Position numbers and translations under genes: made by a program | NCBI RefSeq assembly: GCF_000186865.1 | Contig: NW_008705573.1 | Coordinates: forward strand, 796,983 to 860,982 | Origin: Aureococcus anophagefferens | Lineage: Eukaryota; Sar; Pelagophyceae; Pelagomonadales; Pelagomonadaceae | DNA: 64,000 bases | Direction: 5' to 3' | Shown here: in pieces, positions 1 through 8,144 of the stretch | How positions within the stretch are numbered: the stretch's first letter is position 1 | Layout of the letters: every line of letters begins with the position of its first letter | Notes under the pieces: model-generated | Databases searched by the model: none | Seen by the model: only the letters and a program-made list of their open reading frames with translations | Told to the model about the DNA's origin: nothing

Positions 1-1286
1 CCCTCGTGGTTCGGCGGGCTGCCGCTGCGCGTGTTGCACTGGATCGAGTACTTGAGGGACACGATGTAGTGGATCCAGTAGGAGGGGATGTAGAGCACCT
101 CGCCCTCGCGGACGATCGTGTCGATGGCCTCGGCCTCGGGGAAGGCGAAGTGGGACTTGGCGTCGGCCGGGTCGGACCAGTCCGTCGTCGAGTGGCGGAA
201 GGACGGGTGCTTGCGGTCCGCGATGAGCTGGAGCTTCGGGCACGACGACGGCGGCGTGAGGATGTAGCGCTTCGCGCCCTTCAGCATGGCCACCATGTTG
301 CGGCCGCCGTCGTAGTGGGCCTCGGCGATGACGCCGCGCATGCCGAAGCGGCACTGGATGCCCTTGTTCAACGAAATGTCCGTGATGAAGAAGTTCTCGT
401 CGTGCGGCGTGAAGCACTTCAGGTCCGACGTCACGAAGTGGGACCGCTTCACCTCGTCGCCGCGGATCAGCGACGTCAGCGGCGGCGTGCCCATCATCAG
501 GTACTTGTGCTCCTCGGAGTGGTGGAGCTCGCCCTCGTCCGCGTGGTGCGCCAGGGACAGCCACTCGGCGAACGTGTGGGACACGATCTTCGTGGGGCTC
601 TTCCAGTCCGGGTAGGCCTTCTTGCCCGCGGACGACGGGCTCCGCCAGTACATGAAGTGGTTCGTGTCGCTCTGCTCGACCTTGAACTGGGCGCTGTGCT
701 TCTGGTCGAAGTTCTCCACCAGATAGCCGTCGGTCCACTTGTCGCGGACGACCTCGATGTCCGGCACGTCGAAGACCTTGAAGGGCACCTCCATGTTCCG
801 GTAGGACTCGGCCATCTTCCGCTCCCGCGGGTCGCTGTAGTTCAGGACCTGGAGCTGCTCCTTGAAGGGGACGGGCATGGACACGTTGTCCGGGTTCCAG
901 TCGCGGACGATCTCCCAGAGATTCCGCAGCGGGGGATAGCTCGGGCCGTTGTAGGGCCTGGGCTCGTCGCGCACGAAGCGCCCGCCCGCGGACCAGTCGT
1001 CCCACTGGATCGTCTCCGGCGCGTTCGGCGCCACGTGGATGTGGTGCATCTCGTGGATCGTCATGTCCAAATCGTCGTCGTCCTTCGCGGGCTTCCGGAG
1101 CCGCGACTTCGGCGCGCGCGGCCCGCTGCGCGGCCGGTGGCCGCCGGCGGGCGCCGGCGCCGCGCCGGGCGGGCCGTGGTTGATGTTCAGCACGAAGCCG
1201 AGCCAGGCGGAGAAGCCGAAGAGGGCGAGGCCCAGCACCGTCCGCCTCAGGGCGTCGCAGATCGTGGCCTTGTCGCCGTCGCCCAT
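1..1286 (-). CDS. JmjC/cupin_8-type 2-oxoglutarate oxygenase, membrane-anchored (partial)
   Basis: The frame is open from an ATG at 1286 to the window edge (428 codons), so the C-terminus is missing. Residues about 10-33 form one hydrophobic segment (LGLALFGFSAWLGFVL), suggesting a signal anchor and a lumenal or extracellular catalytic part. The fold is shown by HYDGGRN followed by LKGAKRYILTPP, with H324 and D326 as the first two iron ligands, and by IPSYWIHY with H406 as the distal ligand, so the H-x-D...H iron triad is intact. Cupin_8/JmjC enzymes hydroxylate protein or small-molecule substrates using Fe(II) and 2-oxoglutarate; the substrate here cannot be told. A second cupin gene lies 286 bp upstream on the same strand, but the two proteins differ enough that this is not a recent tandem copy. 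Confidence 0.8.
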   Translation of the reverse strand, partial: MGDGDKATICDALRRTVLGLALFGFSAWLGFVLNINHGPPGAAPAPAGGHRPRSGPRAPKSRLRKPAKDDDDLDMTIHEMHHIHVAPNAPETIQWDDWSAGGRFVRDEPRPYNGPSYPPLRNLWEIVRDWNPDNVSMPVPFKEQLQVLNYSDPRERKMAESYRNMEVPFKVFDVPDIEVVRDKWTDGYLVENFDQKHSAQFKVEQSDTNHFMYWRSPSSAGKKAYPDWKSPTKIVSHTFAEWLSLAHHADEGELHHSEEHKYLMMGTPPLTSLIRGDEVKRSHFVTSDLKCFTPHDENFFITDISLNKGIQCRFGMRGVIAEAHYDGGRNMVAMLKGAKRYILTPPSSCPKLQLIADRKHPSFRHSTTDWSDPADAKSHFAFPEAEAIDTIVREGEVLYIPSYWIHYIVSLKYSIQCNTRSGSPPNHE

Positions 1287-1572
1287 GGCACTTCGTGCGC
1301 CCTGAGGCGCGCGCGCGGGAGGCGCGCGCGCGTCTCGCGCGAAAGGACCGGGGCCCGCGGTCGTCGACGGCGGGCAGCGACGAAGCGACGCGACGCCGCG
1401 CGTGTGTTGGCCCGCGACGCTGCGAGACGTTTGCGAGAGGCCGTCAACATTGACCTCTCCGAGGAGTGCCGCGCGATCGCGACGCGCGCGGCCGGTCCCG
1501 GACGACGACCGAGCGACGACGACGCCGCGCGTGTCGTGGGCCGCGATGCGGAGCGGAGTTGCGGCGCCAAGC

Positions 1573-2886
1573 TTACCCCGGGACGTCGTCGCCGCGCGCC
1601 GCGCGCGGCCGGTCGCGGACGACGACCTTCGCCCCAGCGATCCGCGCGGCGAGGCCGCTGGCCCGGCCCGCGGTCCAGAGGTCGTCGACGAGGGCGCCGA
1701 GGGCGTCGAGGTGCGCCGCGACGCGCGCGGCCGCGGGCTCCGCGGCCGCGTCCGCGGCGTACGCGCGCCGCTGCTCGTCGAGCAGCTTGCCGTGGTGGGC
1801 CGCGATGCGCCGGGCGGCGTCGGCGACCGCGGCGGCGTCCGGCGCCTCGAAGCCCCGGCCCGCGCGGTACGCCGCGAGCGGCTCGCGCGCGAGCGCGTCG
1901 CCGAGCGCGCGCGCGGCCTCGGCCTCGAACGCGCCCGCGGCGACGTCGCGGCCGAGGAAGCGCCCCAGGGGCAGCGGCGCGTCGAGGGCCGCGTAGAGCG
2001 CCGGGTCCAGCTCGCGGAGCGCCGCCGGGTCGTCGAGGGGGTCGCCGGTCGGCCGCGCGGACCGCGCGGCGACGCGGAGGCTGTCGACGGACAGCCCGAA
2101 GTTCGACGAGCAGACGACGCCGAACGTCAGGTGCAGCGACGACTTCGACGTCGTCGACGTCGCGTGGGGCGCGCCCGCGGGGACGTAGAGCACGTCGCCC
2201 GCGTTCAGGACGTCGTCGAAGACGACGGTCAGGGCGCGTTCGTCCAACGCGTCGCCGCCCTTGCCGCGCGAAAAGGGGTCCGCGTCCGGCGCGGCGTCGA
2301 CGGCCGGCGGGTCGTAGACGACCCAGCGCTTGCGCCCGGAGCACTGCACGACGAAGACCTCCTGGCGGTCCGTGTGCGGCGGCGCGGACGTCGCGAGGCC
2401 GCTCCCGGAGCAGTAGACGTTGACGCCCACGGGCAGCTCGAAGGCGTCGAGCGCCGCGGCGCAGGCCGGGCCGAGCAAGCCCGGAAAGGCCGCGCCGGCG
2501 TGGTTGAAGAGCACCGTGCGCCCGCGCATGGACGCGAGGACGCGCCCGAAGGCGCCGTCGCCGTCGCCGAGCTCCGAGTTCCGCCAGCTCCCGCCGTCGG
2601 GCACGACGCGCGCGGCGTCGTCGAGGCTCGTCGCGTCGGCGTCGACGCAGTCGCCCAGCGCGCCCAGCGTGATGCGGCAGCCCTTGGCCGCGCGGCGGCG
2701 CACGAGCGGCGACTTCCCAAAGGCGCGTCGCAGCTCCTCGTCGCGCGCCAGCGACTCCCAGAGCGCGGGCCAGTCGTCCGCGCCGGCGCCGCCGGCGGCG
2801 CGATGGAACGGCCGCCGCGACGCGGACGGCGCGAGCCACGCGCGCGCGGTCGCGACGCAGAGCAGCGCGGCGACGCGACTCATCAT
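1573..2886 (-). CDS. Plastid-targeted-like JmjC/cupin_4 oxygenase
   Basis: A 437-residue protein. The frame stays open upstream of the chosen start but has no earlier ATG; I took the first of two adjacent ATGs (2886, 2883) because they begin a hydrophobic presequence, MMSRVAALLCVATARAW, followed by LAPSASRRPF. This resembles the heterokont plastid signal with an ASAFAP-like cleavage site. PPHTDRQEVFVVQCSGRKRW carries the H-x-D iron ligands (about H171 and D173), and VLYVPAGAPHATS carries the distal histidine (about H241). The arrangement matches ribosomal-oxygenase-like cupins (NO66/MINA group) rather than histone demethylases. The C-terminal 150 residues are alanine-rich and helical, comparable to the winged-helix and dimerisation tail of that group. 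Substrate unknown. Confidence 0.8.
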   Translation of the reverse strand: MMSRVAALLCVATARAWLAPSASRRPFHRAAGGAGADDWPALWESLARDEELRRAFGKSPLVRRRAAKGCRITLGALGDCVDADATSLDDAARVVPDGGSWRNSELGDGDGAFGRVLASMRGRTVLFNHAGAAFPGLLGPACAAALDAFELPVGVNVYCSGSGLATSAPPHTDRQEVFVVQCSGRKRWVVYDPPAVDAAPDADPFSRGKGGDALDERALTVVFDDVLNAGDVLYVPAGAPHATSTTSKSSLHLTFGVVCSSNFGLSVDSLRVAARSARPTGDPLDDPAALRELDPALYAALDAPLPLGRFLGRDVAAGAFEAEAARALGDALAREPLAAYRAGRGFEAPDAAAVADAARRIAAHHGKLLDEQRRAYAADAAAEPAAARVAAHLDALGALVDDLWTAGRASGLAARIAGAKVVVRDRPRAARGDDVPG

Positions 2887-2992
2887 GCTTGCCACAAAAA
2901 GTTCAGCGCCGGTTCGTTGCCGTTCAACCACGCGTCCCTGGGTCGCGGCAGGCCCCCGTCCTGCCACAAAAGTCCGGCGTTCAAGTTGTAGT

Positions 2993-4568
2993 TCAACTTC
3001 GTTCCTTATTACGCCGCCCCCACGCGTCGCGCCAGGGCCCCGTCCGCGACGCGAGGCGCGCGAGGCCCGTGGCGCTCCGCAGCGTCATGAGGACCTCGAG
3101 CCCGAGCCAGATGCCCGGGAGCCCGCGCGTCGGCGCGAGCGCGACCATGGTCCACCCCGCCGCGCCCGCGCCGCCGAGCATGGCCAGCGCCGTGAACTTG
3201 TAGTCCTCGGCGGCGAAGAGCGCGCCGTCCACGACGAACGACAGGCACGTGAGCGCCTGGGACCGCGCGACCGCGGGCCAGATCGCCGCCGCCGCCGCGA
3301 CGGTCGCCGGGTCCCTCGTGAAGAAGCGGACGATCGCCGGCCCGAAAACGCGCAGGCACGCAAAGTTGCCGGCGGCGACCAGCGCCCAGAGCGCAAGGGC
3401 CGTGCCCGCGACGCGCCGCGCGTCCGCCGGCCGCCGGTTCGCGAGCGCTTCGGCGAGGAGCGCCTGGAACGCCGCGGCGACGGCGTCGGAGAGCAGGCTG
3501 GCCGAAAGCCAGACCTGGAAGCAGATGGCGTGCGCCGCGCCGGGCACGGGCCCGAGCTTCGCGGCGACGACGGCGGCGTACTGCATGCAGACGACCGTCG
3601 CCAGCGTCCGGACGACGAGGACGCCGCCCGACCGAGCGACCGCGCGGCACGCGGCGGCCGGCGGCCGCGGCAGCCCGCCCGCGCGCTTCGCGAAGGAGGC
3701 GAGGAGCACGCCGGCGCCGAGGTACTGGGCCGCGGCCGTCGCGACGGCGGCGCCCGCGGCGCCGTCGACGCCCCGCACGAGCAAGGCGTCGAGCGCGACG
3801 TTCGCGGCGGACGACGCGAGCAGCGCCGCGACGGGCGTCGACGCGTCGCGCGCGCCCCGGAACGCGCCCTGCAAGGCCATGAGCGCCAGCGCCGGCGGCA
3901 GGGACCAGCAGCGATAGCTGAGGTAGGCCGACGCGTGGGCTCGGACCGCCGCGTCGCCGCTAACGCCGAGGAGCGTTCCGACCGCGCGGTCGCCGAAGCA
4001 GCGGAGCGCGAGCGCCAGCGCGGCGCCGGCGCCGACGGCGACGTAGATCGACCTACCAAGCATGTCGGTGACGATTTCTCATTGCTTTCCCACCCAAAAT
4101 CTCTCGAAGATCGTCACCGCCACAGGACGCTGAGATCGACGCCGCCGCGAGCGCCGCGGACCGGTCGCAGAAGGTGCCGGGCGCCGCGTCTTGCGACCGC
4201 GACCGCGCGACGAACGAACACGTCGCGCTCTGCAAAAAGTTCATCGACTTGGCGAGGATGTTAAAAATGCTCACGGCGACGCCGACGCCCGCCAGGGGCG
4301 CCTCGCCGCAGCGGCGGCCGACGAAGGCCGTGTCCACGAGGGACGCCACGGGCTCGATGGCCAGGCCCAGGAGCGCTGGGATCGCGAGGTCGGCGAAGTC
4401 GCGGCGCACGTTGCGGTGGTGCTCGCCCGCGGCGGCCGCGGCGCCGCCGCGCGGGAGCGTGCGCAGCGCGAAATGTCGTGATGGACCGCGCAACGCTGTT
4501 GCGCAGGTCGCACAGAGCAGCACGATGGTGCGGAGGCAGCCCATCGTCACCTCGAGCAACGAGTTCAT
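2993..4568 (-). CDS. MATE-family efflux transporter, one introner
   Basis: Exons 4568-4141 and 4052-2993 give 495 residues. The start is the first in-frame ATG; a second ATG at 4544 begins MGCLRTIVLLCATCATALRG, a possible presequence. After it come multiple hydrophobic helices typical of MATE (multidrug and toxin extrusion) antiporters, including IPALLGLAIEPVASLVDTAF, GRRCGEAPLAGVGVAVSIFN and the internal ALQGAFRGARDASTP. MATE proteins export organic compounds in exchange for H+ or Na+; the presequence would place it in a plastid or secretory membrane. The intron (4053-4140) removes an 80-bp inverted-repeat element plus one copy of its duplication and joins AALAAAS to IYVAVGAG in phase 2. Without splicing the frame stops shortly after the junction. 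The start lies 34 bp from the ATG of the divergent gene at 4603. Confidence 0.85.
4053..4132. mobile_element. Introner, family C (80 bp), intron of the MATE gene
   Basis: Flanked by identical 8-bp copies of AGATCGAC at 4045-4052 and 4133-4140 (GTCGATCT on the gene strand). Read on the gene strand, the element starts CAGCGTCCTG and ends GCTTGGTAG. The two ends are inverted repeats in register over about 27 bases without gaps; the perfect part is CGGTGACGAT at positions 14-23 from each end. The intron is the upstream GTCGATCT copy plus the element, using GT from the target copy and AG from the element. No similarity to the other introners here is visible apart from the same duplication length and the same splice-site arrangement. 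Confidence 0.85.
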
Positions 4569-4602
4569 CAAGCTTTTACTTGCTCAAGCATCGCTCGAGC
4601 CG

Positions 4603-5496
4603 ATGGCCCTGGCCGCTGAAGACGCCGTGCTCTGCAAGACCTTTGGTCTCCGCGGCGACATCGGGTCCGCAGCGCGCGAGCCGGTGTACGCCTTTCTGTT
4701 GTGTGCGCGCCACCGAGCGGGACCGAGCGCGCCGGGCCCGCAGAAGAGTCGGCTGCGGCGCTCGATCCGCTTGAGTAGTCTGCCGCGGGAGATTATTCAG
4801 CACATCGCGCGCGTGTTGTACGTGCCGCAGTATGTGGCGGAATTCGATGTGTTCAACGTTGGCTACCGTGACAAGATCTGGTTTGCGCCCGGAGCTCTCG
4901 CGAACTTCGTGGATCATCGACTCTCCGACCTCGCCGTCACATGCCTGGAGTTTCACAAGAGGGACGTGCTGGACAGTGTACGCTTGCTCAATCCGCTGGA
5001 ACGCAAGCGGACCTACATCGAGCTGAAGATCTCGAAAGCATGGTACGGCACGGGCGTGCGGTGCGGGGGCGTCGAATTACGCTGCGATTGTTACGATGAA
5101 GAAGATGATAGGGAAGGGGAAAATTTGTCCGTGCAGGTGGGCGATCAGCAATATTATGTCCCCGCCTTCGATCATTCTTGGACCTGGCTTTCAGACCCGG
5201 TAATTTTCGGTCTTTTTGTGGACACGATCCGCGGCTGCGTGACCTTTCGCGTGAACGGCATCGACGGACTTTGCCTGGACAATTCGAATTTGAATTTGGA
5301 TGGCTTTAGCGACACGACTAGGACTCTCATTTCAGTCCACGACTTCCCCTCCGATGATGTGCCGTCGATGCAGGTAGAGGTGTCTTCGCCGCCGTGTCCA
5401 CCCTCGCTTCGCGCTGCAGCCCTCAAGAGCCCGGCCGATCATGTCCTCGATGGTTCCTTTGAGCCCTACGACGAAGACGACAGACAGGTGGATTAG
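4603..5496 (+). CDS. F-box-like hypothetical protein, low GC
   Basis: A 297-residue protein with clearly lower GC than its neighbours. SSLPREIIQHIARVLYV near residue 60 resembles an F-box-like helix pair. The second half contains GCVTFRVNGIDG within alternating hydrophobic strands, reminiscent of a SPRY-type beta sandwich, but this is weak. I do not recognise the family. Other AT-richer genes in this window (ankyrin genes near 20.5 and 36.5 kb, an F-box/LRR-like gene near 50.4 kb) have similar composition, which suggests an expanding class of degradation or interaction adaptors. The start is 34 bp from the divergent MATE gene. Confidence 0.6.
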   Translation: MALAAEDAVLCKTFGLRGDIGSAAREPVYAFLLCARHRAGPSAPGPQKSRLRRSIRLSSLPREIIQHIARVLYVPQYVAEFDVFNVGYRDKIWFAPGALANFVDHRLSDLAVTCLEFHKRDVLDSVRLLNPLERKRTYIELKISKAWYGTGVRCGGVELRCDCYDEEDDREGENLSVQVGDQQYYVPAFDHSWTWLSDPVIFGLFVDTIRGCVTFRVNGIDGLCLDNSNLNLDGFSDTTRTLISVHDFPSDDVPSMQVEVSSPPCPPSLRAAALKSPADHVLDGSFEPYDEDDRQVD

Positions 5497-5588
5497 GCCA
5501 GAGGAAGTAACACCTGAGCTCGCTCTCGTTAACAAGCCAAGTGATTTCGAAAACTATATAGGCTCACGTATAGGTTTCGCCCGCCCGC

Positions 5589-6949
5589 CTAGTAGTCGGC
5601 GTCGCGCCAGCTCAGGCCCTTCACGCGCACGGCCCGTGTCCTCGCGTCGCCGTCGGCGGCCGACGCGTCGAGGGGCACGGAAGCGTCCTCGTCGTCGATG
5701 CCCACGCAGGCGAAGGAGGGCCCGCTGCACATCATCGGCGCGAGGGAGCAGTAGACCTGGGCCGACGCCTCGGCCTGGCGGTGCTGGCGCTTGTAGCCCT
5801 CGGCCTCCGCGCGCGCGTCCTCCGCGCGCTGCTTGAGGATCGCGATCTCCTCGTGCGCGGCCTCGAGCTTGTACTGCAGCCCCGGGTCCGCCGCGGGCGG
5901 CTCGCTCCCCGAGCGCCCCGACCGCACGGACGCCGCGTCGTCGCCGCCCTCCTCGAGGAAGGCCTTGAGGCGCGCGTTCGCGGCGCGCGCCTCGGCCCGC
6001 GCGAGCTCGGCCTCCTGGCGCCAGAGCGCGGCCTCCCGCGTCGCGCGCGCGGCGTCCGCGGACTCGCGGCCGTCGAGCTCCTCGAGGCGCGCGTGGGCCT
6101 GGGCAGCAAAAGGGTGCGAAATTCCCAACTTCAAAGGCTCCTCTCTCGGCCGGTTTCCACTCGTTTCGGCTGATTTTTGGACGAGCGATCATCTCTCGGA
6201 ACGGTCTCGAAGCGTGGATGCTTTTTCCAGAACGGGCGCGCGCGGAACACTCACGTTGAAGCGACGTTGAATCACCCTTGTCCTGCCCTGGCGTGGGCCA
6301 AACTCGCGGACGCGCGCGCCTGCTCCGCCTCGGAGCGCCAGACCTCGAGCTCCTTCAACGTCTTCTCCAACCGCGCGGCGGCGAGCGTCGGCGGCGCCGG
6401 CGGCGGCGCGGCCGGCGGCGCGGCCGCCGCCGCCGCGTCGCGGTCGTCGAGCAGCTTCGCGCGCGCCTCCGCGGCGGCCGCGTCGCAGACGGCCGCGCGC
6501 GCGACGAGCGTGCAGTGCCTCCGCGTCGCCTCCACGGCCTGCTTCGCCCGCTCGAGCATGAGCGCCGACTGCACGCTGATGCGCCGCGACGCCTGGGCCT
6601 CGGCCTCGCACTCCAAAGCGTCGTGGGCGGCGACGCGCGCGCGCCGCCGGTGCAGGCGCGCGGCGTCGCGGTCCTCGGACTCGGCCTCGGCGTCGACGCG
6701 CGCGTCCGCGGCGCGCTTGCCGCAGGCGTCGGCGCGGTCCCGCAGGGCCTGCTCGTCGTCTTCAGCGAAGAGCTTGGGGCGGAAGACCTTGATGTCCGCC
6801 AGGGGCACGGCGTGCTCGCGGGGCGTCTCGTGGAAGGAGTCTTGCGAGATGTGCATGGACCCCATGGACATGTCCAAGTGCTCCGGCTTCCAGCGCTCGC
6901 CGGCCGGCAGCTCGACGCTCACGGACTCGCCCTGAGCCCACGTCGCCAT
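5589..6949 (-). CDS. Coiled-coil protein of unknown function, one introner
   Basis: Exons 6949-6299 and 6098-5589 encode 386 residues. The start is the first in-frame ATG (MATWAQGESVSVELPAGERW). Most of the protein is alanine- and charge-rich helix with heptad-like spacing, for example EDDEQALRDRADACGKRAAD and LQYKLEAAHEEIAILKQRAE, interrupted by an alanine/proline linker around residues 180-200. No catalytic motif is visible. The intron joins RASASL to AHARLEELDG in phase 0; the AHA codons are the duplicated target. Cytoskeletal or scaffold roles are possible, but nothing in the sequence decides it. Confidence 0.7.
6099..6290 (+). mobile_element. Introner, family A, copy 1 (192 bp)
   Basis: Flanked by GCGTGGGC at 6091-6098 and 6291-6298. 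Ends on the + strand are CTGGGCAGCAAAAGGGTG and CACCCTTGTCCTGCCCTG, a 16-18 bp imperfect inverted repeat. The body carries GAAATTCCCAACTTCAAAGG near the left end and CGGCTGATTTTTGGACGA in the middle. The body is antisense to its host gene. On the host strand the intron (6099-6298) starts GCCCACGC from the target copy and ends CTGCCCAG. Confidence 0.93.
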
Positions 6950-7114
6950 GGTCGGTCTTTGCAAGGCGGGCGTCGGGGCAGCGTCGCAACCTCTGCTGCA
7001 CCAGACTCTGGCCACTCTTTGGTTGGATGACAGTCGAATGGGCAAGGTCTAAGGTGCAGTGCAACAACCGGATTGCGGGAAAAGCATGGATGCCTCGCGA
7101 CCCATGACCTCGTG

Positions 7115-8119
7115 ATGCTGCGCTGCGCCGTGCACACCTGGGCGGCGCTGCTCCAGGTGATCTCCGCGCTCGACGAGACCGCGCCGCGGCTCGTGCTTCT
7201 GGCGTCGAAGCCGTACAGCGGCAGCCACCTGACGCGGCGCATCATGGAAGCCGCGTCGGACCAGTGCACGCTCTCCGTCTACCCCGAGGGCGTCTCGCTC
7301 GGGCCGCGGCAGCACGTCGTGGCCGCGGCGCGGAGCCTCGACCGCTACCAGACGACGCTGTCGCTCTCCATCGACAACGAGCGCGAGCGGAAGAAGGCGG
7401 GGTTTCCGCCGTGCGAGCCGCCGACTGGCTGGTACCTCGTCAAGACGCACAACGACCAGACGACGAAGCCGCCCGGCGACCTCTTCGGCCACGCCTTCCG
7501 GAGCGTCAAGGTCTTCCGCCTCGCGCGGAACCCCTTCGACAACGTCATGCGCGAGATCCTCGGCGACGCGCGGTCGCGGGAGAAACTCCTCGCGCCCGTC
7601 GGCGAGGCGGCCGCGGCGCGGCCGGCGGACGCGAAGCGGGCCGCGCGCTTAGCGAGCGGTCCGCGGGCCTACGCACGCTACCACGCCTTCTGGGACCGCT
7701 ACGCGCCGCCGGCGGACCAGCTCGTCGTCCGCTACGAGACGCTGTGCCTCCATCCCGCGACGACGGCGGACCGGCTCCTCGCGTTCGTCTTCGGCGGCGC
7801 CGCGCCGCTCAACGGCACGCGCCTGCGCGCGGCCCTCGCCCGCGAGGCGCGCGCCGTGCCCGACGCCGCGGGCCAGGTCGGCAAGGAGAGCGTGCGATTG
7901 AGGCATCGCGTATTCAAGGACGACGGCCGCGCGGTCTTCGACGGCCAGACCTTCGCCGCCATCGAGCGCGGCGCGCGGGACGCGATCGCGAACTTCGGCT
8001 ACGGCGCCCTCGCGCGGACCTTCGGGGCCATCGTCGCCGGCGACGCGGCCGTATCGGACATCGACGCGGACCCGGCGGGGTTGCTCGAAGCGCCCGCGTC
8101 CGCGCTGGACGTCGTATAA
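7115..8119 (+). CDS. Sulfotransferase-family protein, secretory
   Basis: A 334-residue protein starting at the first in-frame ATG; MLRCAVHTWAALLQVISA looks like a signal peptide or anchor. LLASKPYSGSHLTRRIME is the PAPS 5'-phosphate loop region, and VKVFRLARNPFDNVMREI contains the 3'-phosphate-binding RxxRxP-like motif typical of the Sulfotransfer family; QLVVRYETLCLHP is the usual strand after it. The enzyme would transfer sulfate from PAPS to a glycan or small acceptor in the Golgi. Acceptor unknown. The stop is 25 bp from the stop of the convergent kinase gene. Confidence 0.8.
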   Translation: MLRCAVHTWAALLQVISALDETAPRLVLLASKPYSGSHLTRRIMEAASDQCTLSVYPEGVSLGPRQHVVAAARSLDRYQTTLSLSIDNERERKKAGFPPCEPPTGWYLVKTHNDQTTKPPGDLFGHAFRSVKVFRLARNPFDNVMREILGDARSREKLLAPVGEAAAARPADAKRAARLASGPRAYARYHAFWDRYAPPADQLVVRYETLCLHPATTADRLLAFVFGGAAPLNGTRLRAALAREARAVPDAAGQVGKESVRLRHRVFKDDGRAVFDGQTFAAIERGARDAIANFGYGALARTFGAIVAGDAAVSDIDADPAGLLEAPASALDVV

Positions 8120-8144
8120 TACCGGACTTAACGTCGGTGTTCGA

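Noticed and set aside
6..2423. An 805-codon open frame on the + strand, and a 1,221-codon frame on the - strand at 26912-30577
   Set aside because: Both are arginine/alanine/glycine-rich shadows produced by high GC in genes read in another frame. The true frames show JmjC/cupin motifs and the giant coiled-coil protein.
1..2886. The two adjacent cupin genes as a recent tandem duplication
   Set aside because: Apart from the iron-ligand motifs the proteins differ in length, N-terminus and subfamily.
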